A DNA stretch of 64,000 bases, taken from positions 90,351-154,350 of the forward strand of contig NZ_VFAC01000006.1 in NCBI RefSeq assembly GCF_007644105.1, read 5' to 3'. This stretch comes from Elioraea rosea (GTDB lineage Bacteria > Pseudomonadota > Alphaproteobacteria > Acetobacterales > Acetobacteraceae). The notes beneath the pieces are model-generated. The model was not told where the DNA came from. It did not search any database and saw only the letters and a list, made by a program, of their open reading frames with translations. A program made the translations under genes and the position numbers. Of this stretch, positions 19,973-29,338 are shown piece by piece. Position 1 is the first letter of the stretch, and each line of letters opens with the position of its first letter.

Positions 19973-20910
19973 TAGCGGATCCTCGGGTCGAACACGGTGT
20001 AGAGGAGATCGATGGCCAGGTTCACCAGCACGTAGACGAAGCTGAACAGCAGCACCACGCCCTGGATCACCGGGTAGTCGCGGCGGAGAATGGCATCGAC
20101 GGTGAGCCGGCCGAGGCCGGGGATCGCGAACACGCTCTCGGTCACCACCGCGCCGCCGATGAGCAGCGCGATGCCGATCCCGATGACGGTGGAGATCGGC
20201 ACCGCGGCGTTCTTCAGCGCATGCAGGAACAAGATTCCCCGGCTGCCAAGGCCCTTGGCCTTGGCTGTCCGGATGTAGTCCTGCGCCAGCACCTCCAGCA
20301 TCGTCGCGCGGGTGATGCGCGCGATCAGCGCGATGTAGATGGACCCGAGCGCGATCGCGGGCAGGATGAGGTTCTCGAGGAACGGCCAGAAGCCCTCGCT
20401 CAGCGGCGTGTAGCCCTGCACCGGCAGCCAGTCGAGCTGGAGCGCGAAGATGTAGGCGAGCACGTAGCCGGTGACGAACACCGGCACCGAGAAGCCGAAC
20501 ACCGCGAAGGCCATCACCGCGCGGTCGATCCACGAACCGGCCTTCCAGGCGGCGACCACGCCCATCGGCACCGCGATGCAGATCGCGAGCACGATGGTGA
20601 TGAGCATAAGGCTCGTCGTGGGCTCGATGCGCTGCGCGATCATGTGGCTGACCGGCAGGTTGGTGAAGATCGAGACGCCCAGATCGCCCTGGACGATGCG
20701 CCACAGCCATTCCGTGAAGCGCACCACGAAGGGCCTGTCGAGGCCGAGCGAGGCGCGGATGCGCTCGACATCCTGCGGCGTCGCTTGGTCACCCGCGATC
20801 ACGGCGGCGGGATCGCCCGGCGCGAGGTAGAGAAGCGAGAACACGAAGAAGGCGACGATCAGCATCACCGGAATGGTGGCCAGAACGCGCCGTGCGATGT
20901 ACGCGAGCAT
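19969..20910 (-). CDS. dppB: Dipeptide/oligopeptide ABC transporter, permease DppB type
   Basis: The partner permease, 313 residues with six membrane helices. It opens with the OppB-type N-terminus MLAYIARRVLATIPVMLIV and contains the binding-protein-dependent transport domain with EAA loop DYIRTAKAKGLGSRGILFLHALKN. The C-terminus [18 protein letters not shown] is typical. It starts 57 nt after the last of seven binding-protein genes, and its stop overlaps the dppC start. One permease pair thus serves the whole receptor array unless others exist elsewhere. Confidence 0.94.
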   Translation of the reverse strand: MLAYIARRVLATIPVMLIVAFFVFSLLYLAPGDPAAVIAGDQATPQDVERIRASLGLDRPFVVRFTEWLWRIVQGDLGVSIFTNLPVSHMIAQRIEPTTSLMLITIVLAICIAVPMGVVAAWKAGSWIDRAVMAFAVFGFSVPVFVTGYVLAYIFALQLDWLPVQGYTPLSEGFWPFLENLILPAIALGSIYIALIARITRATMLEVLAQDYIRTAKAKGLGSRGILFLHALKNAAVPISTVIGIGIALLIGGAVVTESVFAIPGLGRLTVDAILRRDYPVIQGVVLLFSFVYVLVNLAIDLLYTVFDPRIRY

Positions 20911-20967
20911 CGCCCTAGCCGCCCCGCGGCAACGAGATTGCGCCGATGTCGATCACGCCACTCACCC

Positions 20968-22557
20968 TCATGTCTTCTGAACACCCCAGAACACCGGCAT
21001 CGGCCCCTTGCCGACGCCGCTGACGCTCCGCCGCCACGCCTGATACGACATGAAGAGCCCGTTGGGCACCCATGTCATGAACTCCATCGAGGCGGCGTTC
21101 AGCCGTGCCACCGCCTCGCGCTCTTCCGCAACCCCCTCGGCCGCGAACCACCCTGCGATCGCCGCCTCGATCCCCGCGTTGCTCGGCCAGCCGAACCAGG
21201 CATCCGGCCCGTTGGTGCGGAGCGCGGTGTAGGAGGCAGGGGTCGCACAGTCCGCGCCCGCGTGCCAGGTGTGGAACACGTTCCACCCGCCCTGGTCCGG
21301 CCGGTCCTTGCGGGCACGGCGCTGCGCCACCGATCCCCAATCGGTCGCAACCCGCTCGACGGAGAGGCCGAGCTCGCCGAGCAGGCGCTCGCTCACGTCC
21401 GCCATCGCCTTCAGCGGCGCCACATCGTCCGCCGACAGGAGAACGACCGGCGCGCCCTGCTGCCCCGCGGCGACGACGAGGCGACGCGCGCCCTCGAGGT
21501 CACGCGGGCCGCTCAGGATCTCGCCCCCCTCTTCGGAGTAGAGCGGCGTGCCAGGCGTGAAGAAGCTCGGGCAGAACCGCCAGAGCACGTCGTCGGCCCC
21601 GACCACGGCGCGCATGAAGTCGCCCTGGTCCGCCGCGATGGCGACGGCGCGGCGGACGCGCACGTCATCGAAGGGCGGGAAGAGGTGGTTGAAGCGGATC
21701 GCGCCGATCGCACCCATCGGATCGGCAATCTCGACCGCGACGGAACGGTTCCGCCTGAGCCCGGGTGCGAGATCGGGAAGCACGGTCTCGACCCAGTCGA
21801 CAGTGCCTGAATCGAGGGCAGCCGCGGCTTCGTCAGGCACCGCCATGCTGCGCCACTCGATGCGGTCGAGCGCCATGCGCTTGCCGCCCGAGAGCCAGTC
21901 GGGCTGCTCCTGCCGTGGCGCATACTCGGCGAAGCGCTCGAACACCGCGCTCCGCCCCTTGTCCCAGAGATCGGCGCGGAACCGCATCGGTCCCGAGCCG
22001 ACCGCCTCGTCGATCTCGGCGAACGGGTCGGTGCGCGCGAGGCGCTCGGGCATGATGAAGGCGCAGGGCGCCGATTGCTTGCCGAGCGCGTGGAGGAGCT
22101 TCGGATAGGGCCGCGACAGAACGAGCCGGACCGTGCGGTCATCCGATGCGGAGAGCTCCTGCCTCAGCGCGCGGATCATCTGCCCCATCGGGTCGCGCAC
22201 CATCCACCGCTCGAGGCTCGCGACCACGTCCGCCCCGCGCACCGGCGCGCCATCGTGGAAGCGCAGGCCCTCGCGCAGGCGAATGGTCCACACCAGGGCG
22301 TCGGCCGAGGTCTCGTGGCCCTCGGCCATCTGCGGCTGCGGGCGGAACTGGCTGTCGATGCCGTACAGCATGTCCCACACGAGCAGCGCGGCGTTGCGAA
22401 CGACGTACTGCGTGCCCCAGACCGGGTCGATGCTGGAAAGACCCGCCTGCGGCACGAAGCGGAGCGTGCGGGCCGCGGCACCTTGCGCGTGCACGGACGG
22501 TGCGGCGAGGCCGAGCCCCGCCGCAGCAACGGCCGTGATCAGCGCCCTGCGCCGCAT
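20968..22557 (-). CDS. Family-5 extracellular solute-binding protein, array member 1 (closest to dppB)
   Basis: A periplasmic receptor of the DppA/OppA/NikA class, 529 residues. The leader MRRRALITAVAAAGLGLAAPSVHA looks like a Tat signal cleaved near residue 24. The mature protein begins RTLRFVPQAGLSSIDPVWGTQYVVRN, has LREGLRFHDGAPVRGADV, SGPMRFRADLW and NHLFPPFDDVRVRRAVAIA, and ends WRRSVSGVGKGPMPVFWGVQKT in the usual style. It shares the WGTQYVVRN signature with member 3, so these two form a sub-pair. It is last in transcription order, immediately before dppB. The ligand is unknown; peptides, glycosides, nickel chelates and heme are all known for this family. Confidence 0.92.
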   Translation of the reverse strand: MRRRALITAVAAAGLGLAAPSVHAQGAAARTLRFVPQAGLSSIDPVWGTQYVVRNAALLVWDMLYGIDSQFRPQPQMAEGHETSADALVWTIRLREGLRFHDGAPVRGADVVASLERWMVRDPMGQMIRALRQELSASDDRTVRLVLSRPYPKLLHALGKQSAPCAFIMPERLARTDPFAEIDEAVGSGPMRFRADLWDKGRSAVFERFAEYAPRQEQPDWLSGGKRMALDRIEWRSMAVPDEAAAALDSGTVDWVETVLPDLAPGLRRNRSVAVEIADPMGAIGAIRFNHLFPPFDDVRVRRAVAIAADQGDFMRAVVGADDVLWRFCPSFFTPGTPLYSEEGGEILSGPRDLEGARRLVVAAGQQGAPVVLLSADDVAPLKAMADVSERLLGELGLSVERVATDWGSVAQRRARKDRPDQGGWNVFHTWHAGADCATPASYTALRTNGPDAWFGWPSNAGIEAAIAGWFAAEGVAEEREAVARLNAASMEFMTWVPNGLFMSYQAWRRSVSGVGKGPMPVFWGVQKT

Positions 22558-22581
22558 GCCCGCTCCGCTCCCGCCCTCCGT

Positions 22582-24195
22582 TCAGCCGCCGCCCTTGCCC
22601 ATGTTGTAGAACAGCACGACCGGGCTCTTGATCACGCCCGTGACGTCGCGCCGCCATGCCGAGGGCGAGAGGAAATGCCCGAGCGGAACATGCGGCACCA
22701 CCTTGAACGCCTCGATCTGCAGCTCGCGCGCGAGCCGCTGCTGCTCGGCGAGGTTCGGCGCCTCGAACCACTCCGCGCGCAGCGCCTCCATCTTCTCGCT
22801 CGAAGGCCAGCCGAACCAGCCGCCCGGTCCGGTGCCGACCGCGCGCATGCCCACAGCCGCCGGCGGGTCGAGCCAGTCAGGCCCAGCCCAGGTCGTGTGG
22901 AAGATGTTCCAGCCGCCGCGATCGACCGGCTCGCGGCTCGCGCGGCGCTGCACCACCGTGCCCCAATCGGTCGCGACGAACTCGTGGTTGACGCCGAGGC
23001 GGCGCATGAGGTCGGCCGTCACCTGGCTCTGGGCGGCGATGGTCGGGAAGTCCGAGGCGTGCAACTGCACGATCTTCTGGCCGGAGTAGCCGGCCTTGGC
23101 GAGCGCCTCCTTCGCCTTCTCGATGCTGCGCACCTGCAGCGCCTCCGAGCCGGCTTCGGTGTGCATCGGCCCACCGAGCGACCAGTAGGAGTAGCTCGTC
23201 TTGTACATCGAGCTTTCGTCGCCGACGACGGCGCGCAGGAAGTCCTCCTGGTTGACGGCGAGCAGGAGCGCCTGGCGGATCTCCGGGTTGTCGAAGGGCG
23301 GATGCAGGTGGTTGAGCCGCATCATGCCGATCGTTCCGATCGTGTCGCGGTTCTCGACGACGACCTGGCGGTTGCGTCGGAACAGCGGCAGCAGGTCATG
23401 CAGCGGCAGTTCGATGAAGTCGACCTCGCCGTTCATCAGCGCGTTGCCGGCCGTGGCCGGGTCGGTGATGATGTGCCACTCCATCCGCTCGGCGTTCGCG
23501 CGCTTGCCGCCGGCCGTCCACGACACCTCCTCCTGGCGCGGAACGTAGGCGTCGTTCCTCATGTACACGGCGCGCGAGCCGGGCACCCACTCGTCGCGCA
23601 TGAAGCGATACGGCCCGGAACCGACCCAGGAGGTGATCTGGGTGTTCGGGTCGGTCGCCGCGACGCTCTCTGGCATGATGAAGCAGGGGCTCGCATTGGG
23701 CTTGGCGATCGCCGCGAGCAAGTGCGTGAAGGGCCGCTGCAGCTTGATGCGGAAGCGGCGGTCGTCGATCGCCTCGATGGTGTCGAGGCGCTTGGCGATC
23801 TCCTGCCCGAACCCGTCGCGCGCCCACCAGCGCTTGATCGAGGCGACGCAATCCTGCGCGCGCACCGGCTCGCCGTTGTGGAACTTCTGCCCCTCCCGCA
23901 GCGTGAAGACATAGGTCTTGCCGTCGTCCTCAATCTGCCAGCCGTCCGCGGCCTGCGGCTTGACCTCGAACTTCTCGTCGACGGAGAGGATGGTGTCGTA
24001 GACGAGATAGGAGTGCGTGCGGGTGATCGTCGCGGTCGTCCACACCGGGTCGAGGCTGGTGAGGTTCGCCTGCGGCACGATCCTGAGCGTGCGCGCGGCC
24101 GCACCCTGGGCGACGGCAGGCGCGCTGACGGTGCCTCCGAAGCCCGAGGCGGCGAGGCCGCCGGCGGCGGCTCCAAGAAGTTGACGACGGCGCAT
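22582..24195 (-). CDS. Family-5 extracellular solute-binding protein, array member 2
   Basis: A 537-residue periplasmic receptor. The ATG at 24195 has GGGAG upstream, and the Tat-like leader MRRRQLLGAAAGGLAASGFG follows. It diverges most in the N-terminal part: TSLDPVWTTATITRTHSYLVYDTIL instead of the TAYVTRNHG or GTQYVVRN of its neighbours, which suggests a different ligand. Conserved blocks include LREGQKFHNGEPVRAQDCVAS, GSGPYRFMRDEW and NHLHPPFDNPEIRQAL. It is 24 nt upstream of member 1 and separated from member 3 by 147 nt that contain a strong hairpin. Confidence 0.92.
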   Translation of the reverse strand: MRRRQLLGAAAGGLAASGFGGTVSAPAVAQGAAARTLRIVPQANLTSLDPVWTTATITRTHSYLVYDTILSVDEKFEVKPQAADGWQIEDDGKTYVFTLREGQKFHNGEPVRAQDCVASIKRWWARDGFGQEIAKRLDTIEAIDDRRFRIKLQRPFTHLLAAIAKPNASPCFIMPESVAATDPNTQITSWVGSGPYRFMRDEWVPGSRAVYMRNDAYVPRQEEVSWTAGGKRANAERMEWHIITDPATAGNALMNGEVDFIELPLHDLLPLFRRNRQVVVENRDTIGTIGMMRLNHLHPPFDNPEIRQALLLAVNQEDFLRAVVGDESSMYKTSYSYWSLGGPMHTEAGSEALQVRSIEKAKEALAKAGYSGQKIVQLHASDFPTIAAQSQVTADLMRRLGVNHEFVATDWGTVVQRRASREPVDRGGWNIFHTTWAGPDWLDPPAAVGMRAVGTGPGGWFGWPSSEKMEALRAEWFEAPNLAEQQRLARELQIEAFKVVPHVPLGHFLSPSAWRRDVTGVIKSPVVLFYNMGKGGG

Positions 24196-24306
24196 AACGA
24201 GCACTCCCTCTCTCGTGTTCCCCAAAGCAGAAGCCGCGCGGCGGGCCAGTCCCGGCACCTCCTCGCAGCCCCCTCCCCCTCGCCGGCATCGTTGCGCCGG
24301 CAGCAC

Positions 24307-24330
24307 GGGGCGGCGCACGCGCGCCGCCCC
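24307..24330 (-). terminator. Strong intercistronic hairpin after array member 3
   Basis: GGGGCGGCGC-acgc-GCGCCGCCCC is a perfect 10-bp GC stem with a 4-nt loop, placed 12 nt downstream of the member 3 stop. It has no T tract. It could attenuate read-through to member 2 or protect the 3' end of the upstream transcript, as intergenic hairpins do in other binding-protein operons. Confidence 0.5.
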
Positions 24331-24342
24331 GCCAGTCCGAGC

Positions 24343-25941
24343 TCAGCTCTTGGTCACGCCCCAGAAGAACGGCAGCGGACCCTTGGTGATGCCGGTGACG
24401 TTCCGCCGCCACGCCTGGTAGCCGAGATAGAAGCCGTTCGGGATGTAGACGACGTGCTCCATCGCGGTCTTGTTGATGCCGTCGAACGCGGCCTTCTCAT
24501 CGGCCGGCGTCGCGGCATTCAGCCACTTGTCGATCTCCGCCTCCACCTCCGGGCTGTTCGGCCAGCCGAACCACGCGCCGTCTCCGTTCGCACGCACCGC
24601 GTTGTACGAGGCGGGCGCGATGCAGTCGGCGCCGGCGTGCCAGGTGTGGAAGATGTGCCACCCGCCCTGGCCCGGAGGCGCCTTCGAGGCGCGCCGCTGC
24701 CCGACCGTGCCCCAGTCAGTCGCGACGAAGTCGACGGTCATGCCGAGGCTGCGGAGGAGCGCGTTCGTCACCTCGCCCATCGCCTTCAGCGGCGCCTGGT
24801 CCTGCGCCACGAGAACGGTGATCGGCTGGCCGCTGTAGCCGCTCTCGGCGAGCAGGCGCTTGGCGCCGTCGATGTTGCGCGGTCCCTTCAGCACGTCGCC
24901 GCCGACTTCCGTGTAGGCCGGCGTGCCCGGCGTGAAGAACGACGGCAGCGTCTTCCAGAGCGCCTCGTCATTGCCGACGACGGCGCGCATGTAGTCCTCC
25001 TGGCTCAGCGCCATCTGCACGGCCCGGCGCACGCGCACGTCGTTGAACGGGGCGTGAAGGTGGTTGATGCGGAAGCTGCCGATGTTGCCGAGCGGGTCGG
25101 CGATGTCGACCATGATGTTGCGGTTGCGCCGCAGCACCGGAACGAGGTCGGGGATCGGGGTCTCCCACCAGTCCACCTCGCCGTTCTGCAGCGCGCCGGC
25201 GGCCGTCGCGGGGTCGGGGATGATGTTCCACTCGATCCGGTCGAAGTTGATCTTCTTGCCGCCGGAGAGCCAGTCGGGCGCTTCGTCGCGCGGCTGGTAG
25301 TCGGCGAAGCGCTCGAACACGGCCTTGGAGCCGGGCACCCACTCGTCGCGCTTGAAGCGCATCGGGCCGGAGCCGATCACCTCCTCGGGCTTGATCTGGG
25401 TGAAGCTGTCCGTCTTGGCGACAGCCTCGGGCATGATGAACGCCATCGGCGTGTTGTTCTTGCCGAGCGCGAAGATCATCTTGGTGAAGGGCTGGTTGAG
25501 GCGGAACCGGAACGTCCGGTCGTCGACGGCCTCGAGCGCATCGAGCCGCGCACGGATCAGCTGGCCGAGCGGGTCGCGCGGCATCCAGCGGATCAGGCTC
25601 TGCACCACGTCCTTGGACAGGACCGGCTCGCCGTTGTGGAACTTGAGGCCGGGGCGGAGCCGGAACGTCCAGGTCTTGAAGTCGGCGGAGTGCTCCTCGC
25701 TCTCGACCATCTGGCGCTTCGGCTCGAGCTGGCTGTCGACGCCGTAGAGCGTATCCCAGATCAGCGCCGAGCCGTTGCGCACGACGTACTGCGTGCCCCA
25801 GATCGGGTCGAGATTGGCAAGGTTCGCCTGCGGCACGAAGCGCAGGACGCGCGTGGCCGAGGCCTGCCCGTGCACCGACGGTGCGGCAAATGCTGCTGTA
25901 CCCGCCGCGATGCTGCCGGCGAGAAAGTCACGACGTTTCAT
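24343..25941 (-). CDS. Family-5 extracellular solute-binding protein, array member 3
   Basis: A 532-residue periplasmic receptor with a clear Tat leader (MKRRDFLAGSIAAGTAAFAA, cleavage after about VHGQA). The mature part begins RVLRFVPQANLANLDPIWGTQYVVRN and continues with LRPGLKFHNGEPVLSKDVVQS, GSGPMRFKRDEWVPGS and NHLHAPFNDVRVRRAVQMAL. It is the closest relative of member 1. Both flanking intergenic gaps (208 nt upstream, 147 nt downstream) are larger than elsewhere in the array and contain inverted repeats, so this gene may be an independently regulated unit. Confidence 0.92.
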   Translation of the reverse strand: MKRRDFLAGSIAAGTAAFAAPSVHGQASATRVLRFVPQANLANLDPIWGTQYVVRNGSALIWDTLYGVDSQLEPKRQMVESEEHSADFKTWTFRLRPGLKFHNGEPVLSKDVVQSLIRWMPRDPLGQLIRARLDALEAVDDRTFRFRLNQPFTKMIFALGKNNTPMAFIMPEAVAKTDSFTQIKPEEVIGSGPMRFKRDEWVPGSKAVFERFADYQPRDEAPDWLSGGKKINFDRIEWNIIPDPATAAGALQNGEVDWWETPIPDLVPVLRRNRNIMVDIADPLGNIGSFRINHLHAPFNDVRVRRAVQMALSQEDYMRAVVGNDEALWKTLPSFFTPGTPAYTEVGGDVLKGPRNIDGAKRLLAESGYSGQPITVLVAQDQAPLKAMGEVTNALLRSLGMTVDFVATDWGTVGQRRASKAPPGQGGWHIFHTWHAGADCIAPASYNAVRANGDGAWFGWPNSPEVEAEIDKWLNAATPADEKAAFDGINKTAMEHVVYIPNGFYLGYQAWRRNVTGITKGPLPFFWGVTKS

Positions 25942-26083
25942 TGTATTCAGCCCCCACTGCCTTTCTTCGGCCTGAGGACCGGCGCCCCCGCACGGCGGGC
26001 GCAGCCAGGCTTGCCGCCAGGTCCGCCCCCGCCATGTCCGGGACCCGCATTCGGGCCCCAAGCCATCCCACCGCGCACTTTAC

Positions 26084-26130
26084 GGGCAGGGCAGCGCGGC
26101 GCAAGCCGTTATCGCAACCCTGCCCTGCCC
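26084..26130 (-). terminator. Inverted repeat after array member 4
   Basis: GGGCAGGGCAG (26084-26094) and CTGCCCTGCCC (26120-26130) form an 11-bp perfect stem around a 25-nt loop, about 20 nt past the stop codon of array member 4. No T tract follows on the minus strand. It may be an intercistronic terminator, attenuator or RNA-stabilising element. Confidence 0.45.
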
Positions 26131-26149
26131 TTTCCTCATCCGTTACGGT

Positions 26150-27736
26150 TCAGCCCTTGCGGATGTTCCAGAACACCGGAATACCCTTGAGCACGCCCTG
26201 CAGGTTCCGCCGGTAGGCGGTGAACTGCTTGTAGTGCCCAAGCGGGATGCCGGGCGCAGCCTGCAGGGCCGCCGCCTGGATCTCCGCCGCGATGCGCTTC
26301 TGCTCGGCGAGGTCGGTCGAGGCGAGCCACCGGTTCCGGAGCTCCTCGAGCTTCGGCACGTTCGGCCAGCCGAACCAGGCCTGGTCGCCGTGGCCGCGGA
26401 TCTGGCTGTGCACCAGCGGGTCGAGGAAGTCGTAGCCAGCGAAGCTGGTGCAGAGCACGCTCCACCCGCCCTGGCCGGGCGGCTGCTTGCTCGACCGCCG
26501 CTGCAGCACCGTTCCCCAGTCCATCGCCTGGTAGTCGGTGTCGAAGCCGATCTGGCGGAACACGTCGCCCATCACCTCGGACGCCGCCTTCGGCGCGAGG
26601 ATGTCGGTGGGCCCGAGGAAGACCACCTTCTCGCCGCGATAGCCGGCAGCCCGCACGGCCTCCCGGGCGGCGGCGATATTCTTCTTGAACGCATCGAGCC
26701 CGGCCTCGTTCGCCATCGGCGTGCCCGGCGTGAACCAGCCGACGCCGGTCGTGTAGCCGGCGGGGTCGTTGCCGTTGATGGCGACGACCACGTCCTCCTG
26801 GTTCACCGCGGCGATCACCGCACGGCGAACCGCTTCGTTGTCGAAGGGCGGGTGAAGCGTGTTGAACCGGAGCGCCGAGATCAGCCCGATCGGGTCCTGC
26901 ACGTCGACCACGATGTTCCGGTTGCGGCGGAGCAGCGGCTGGATGTCGACCTGCGGCTGCTCCCACCAGTCGATCTCGCCTGCCTGCAGCGCCGCGGCGG
27001 CCGTTGCCGGGTCGGGTAGGATGCGCCACTCGATGCGGTCGACGTTCATGACCTTCGGCCCAGCCGTCAGGCTCGGCGTTCCGCTGCTCACCGGCACATA
27101 GTCGGCGAAGCGCTCGTAGACGAGGATCTGGCCGGTGATCCATTCCTCGCGCTTGAAGCGCATCGGGCCCGAGCCCGTGTAGTCGGTGATCTGCTGGAAC
27201 GGATCGGTCTTCGCGACCCGCTCGGGCATGATGTATAGCCCGTTCGAGGGCTTCGCCAGCGTCGGGATCAGGCGAGGATAGGGCGCCTTCAGCCGGAAGC
27301 GGATGCGCTTGTCGTCGAGCGCTGTGACCTCGTCCGTCGCCGCAGCCGCGGCCTGGCCCATCGGGTCGCGCCGCCACCAGCGGGTGATCGAGGCAACGCA
27401 GTCGGCCGCCCGCACGGGCTCGCCGTCGTGGAACTTGAGCCCGTCGCGCAGGGTGATGACGACCGTCCGCCCGCCATCCTCCTCCTGGTGGCCTGCCGCC
27501 ATCTGCGGGTGCACGTTGAGTTCGGCGTCGGAGCCGTAGAGCATGTCGTAGACGAGCAGGCCGTGATTGCGCGTCACGTAGGCGGTCGTCCACACCGGGT
27601 CGAGGCTGCCGGGGTTCGACTGCGGAACGAACCGCAGGACCCTGTTCGCAGCCACGCCCTGCGACACCGCGGGGGCCGACAGCCCCGCCGTTGCCGCCAG
27701 CGCGGCACCACCCTTCAGAACGTCACGACGCTTCAT
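26150..27736 (-). CDS. Family-5 extracellular solute-binding protein, array member 4
   Basis: A 528-residue periplasmic receptor with Tat leader MKRRDVLKGGAALAATAG. It belongs to the TAYVTRNHG subgroup with members 5, 6 and 7 (NPGSLDPVWTTAYVTRNHGLLVYDML). Conserved blocks are LRDGLKFHDGEPVRAADCVAS, GSGPMRFKREEW, GEIDWWEQPQVDIQPLLRRN and NTLHPPFDNEAVRRAVIAAV. The C-terminus AYRRNLQGVLKGIPVFWNIRKG is nearly the family consensus. It follows member 5 by 18 nt. Confidence 0.92.
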   Translation of the reverse strand: MKRRDVLKGGAALAATAGLSAPAVSQGVAANRVLRFVPQSNPGSLDPVWTTAYVTRNHGLLVYDMLYGSDAELNVHPQMAAGHQEEDGGRTVVITLRDGLKFHDGEPVRAADCVASITRWWRRDPMGQAAAAATDEVTALDDKRIRFRLKAPYPRLIPTLAKPSNGLYIMPERVAKTDPFQQITDYTGSGPMRFKREEWITGQILVYERFADYVPVSSGTPSLTAGPKVMNVDRIEWRILPDPATAAAALQAGEIDWWEQPQVDIQPLLRRNRNIVVDVQDPIGLISALRFNTLHPPFDNEAVRRAVIAAVNQEDVVVAINGNDPAGYTTGVGWFTPGTPMANEAGLDAFKKNIAAAREAVRAAGYRGEKVVFLGPTDILAPKAASEVMGDVFRQIGFDTDYQAMDWGTVLQRRSSKQPPGQGGWSVLCTSFAGYDFLDPLVHSQIRGHGDQAWFGWPNVPKLEELRNRWLASTDLAEQKRIAAEIQAAALQAAPGIPLGHYKQFTAYRRNLQGVLKGIPVFWNIRKG

Positions 27737-27754
27737 TCCGTACCTCCCTGTTCG

Positions 27755-29338
27755 CTACGCGCTCTCCACTCCCCAGAAGCGCGGTATGCCCCCCGGCTGG
27801 GCGACGCCGCGCAGTGTGCGACGATATGCCATCGGCTGGAAGAACTGTCCGAGCGGGACGTAGGGCACGTCCTCGAAGGCCTGCTCTTGCATCGCCGCCG
27901 CAATGAGCTTCTGTTCGGCGAGCGCCACCGCCTCGAACCATTCCTCGCGCAGCCTCTCGAGGCGCGGGCTGTCCGGCCAGCCGATGAAGCCCTGCGCGCC
28001 CTGCCCGCGCAGCACGAGATGGCCGGCGGGGTCGACATGGTCGAGCCCTGCCCAGTTCGAGAAATAGGCGCTCCAGCCGCCGCGCGAGACCGGCTCGCGC
28101 GAGCCAAGGCTGCGCACCACGCTGCCCCAGTCCATCGCCTTCTCCTCGACGGACAGGCCGATGCGCCGGAGCATGTCGATGCCGACGGCAGACAGCGCGG
28201 CGAGGGCCGGAACATCGGTCGCGGTGAGCACGACGACGGGCTCACCCCTGTAGCCGCTCTCCGCGACCAGGCGTCGCGCCCGCTCGAGGTCGAAACGGAG
28301 TGCGTCCATGCCGGCCTCGGTCGCGAGCGGCGTGCCGGGGGTGAACACGCCGACCCCCGTTCGCCAAAGGGAACGATCGGTTCCCATGACCGCCTGCATG
28401 TAGTCTTCCTGGTTCACCGCGGGCAGCACCGCGCGGCGAAGGGCCGGGTTGTCGAAGGGCGGCTGCAGGTGGTTCATCCTGAGCGTCGAGATGAAGCCGA
28501 GCGGATCGGGGATCTCGACGGCAAGCGCGGCGTCGCGCCTCAGGGAAGCCAGCAGGTCGGGCGTGACGCGCTCCCACCAGTCAACCTCGCCTGCGCGAAG
28601 AGCCGCGGCCGCGGTCGCCGGGTCGGGAATGATCGTCCACTCGATGCGCGCGACGGAAGCGCGCTTCGGCCCCGCGAGGAACGAGACCGCCCCGTCCTCG
28701 CGCGGCACGTAGCCGTCGAAGCGCTCGTAGGCCACGCGCGCGCCTGGGTTCCACTCGTCGGCGCGGAACCGGAACGGCCCTGAGCCGATCGCTTCCGCCC
28801 CGCCGAAGGGCTGGAACGGATCGCGTGCCGCGATCCGCGCCGGCATGATGAAGGGGGCGAGGCTGCCGGGCTTGCCGAGTGCTGCGCGCATGTGCGGAAA
28901 CGGCGCGCGGAGCCGGATCGCGAAGCGCCTGTCGTCGAGGGCGCGTATCTCCTCGGCGAGCGCGGCAAGCCGCGAGCCCATCGCGTCGCGCCTGCTCCAG
29001 CGCATCAGGGAGGCGACGCAATCCTCCGCGCGGACGGGTTCGCCGTCATGGAAGCGCAACCCCTCGCGGAGCGTGAACACCCAGCGCCGTCCGTCCTCCT
29101 CCACCCGGTCGCCGGCGAGCATCTGCGGTTGCGGCTGGAAGCCGTCATCGAGCGCGTAGAGCGTGTCCCACACCAGGAACCCGTGGTTGCGCGTGATGTA
29201 GGCGGTCGACGCGACGGGATCGACCACGGACAGGTTCGCGTGCGGGACGAAGCGAAGCGGCCGCGTCGCCTGGGCACGGGCCACGCTGGGTGCCGCGAGC
29301 GCCGCTGCGCCCGCGAGGAGGGAACGACGAGGGATCAT
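27755..29338 (-). CDS. Family-5 extracellular solute-binding protein, array member 5
   Basis: A 527-residue periplasmic receptor starting at the ATG at 29338, which overlaps the stop of member 6 (ATGA). The leader MIPRRSLLAGAAALAAPSVARAQ is Tat-like and short. The mature protein has SVVDPVASTAYITRNHGFLVWDTLY, LREGLRFHDGEPVRAEDCVAS, GSGPFRFRADEWNPGA and NHLQPPFDNPALRRAVLPAV. A much longer open frame upstream is the reverse frame of member 6. With member 6 it forms the only pair of receptors translationally coupled by overlap. Confidence 0.92.
   Translation of the reverse strand: MIPRRSLLAGAAALAAPSVARAQATRPLRFVPHANLSVVDPVASTAYITRNHGFLVWDTLYALDDGFQPQPQMLAGDRVEEDGRRWVFTLREGLRFHDGEPVRAEDCVASLMRWSRRDAMGSRLAALAEEIRALDDRRFAIRLRAPFPHMRAALGKPGSLAPFIMPARIAARDPFQPFGGAEAIGSGPFRFRADEWNPGARVAYERFDGYVPREDGAVSFLAGPKRASVARIEWTIIPDPATAAAALRAGEVDWWERVTPDLLASLRRDAALAVEIPDPLGFISTLRMNHLQPPFDNPALRRAVLPAVNQEDYMQAVMGTDRSLWRTGVGVFTPGTPLATEAGMDALRFDLERARRLVAESGYRGEPVVVLTATDVPALAALSAVGIDMLRRIGLSVEEKAMDWGSVVRSLGSREPVSRGGWSAYFSNWAGLDHVDPAGHLVLRGQGAQGFIGWPDSPRLERLREEWFEAVALAEQKLIAAAMQEQAFEDVPYVPLGQFFQPMAYRRTLRGVAQPGGIPRFWGVESA

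Noticed and set aside
22075..26190. 1371-codon open frame on the plus strand opposite three receptor genes
   Set aside because: It is the antisense of clear receptor genes. High GC removes stops in this frame, and the translation is Arg/His/Leu/Ala-rich with no family motif.
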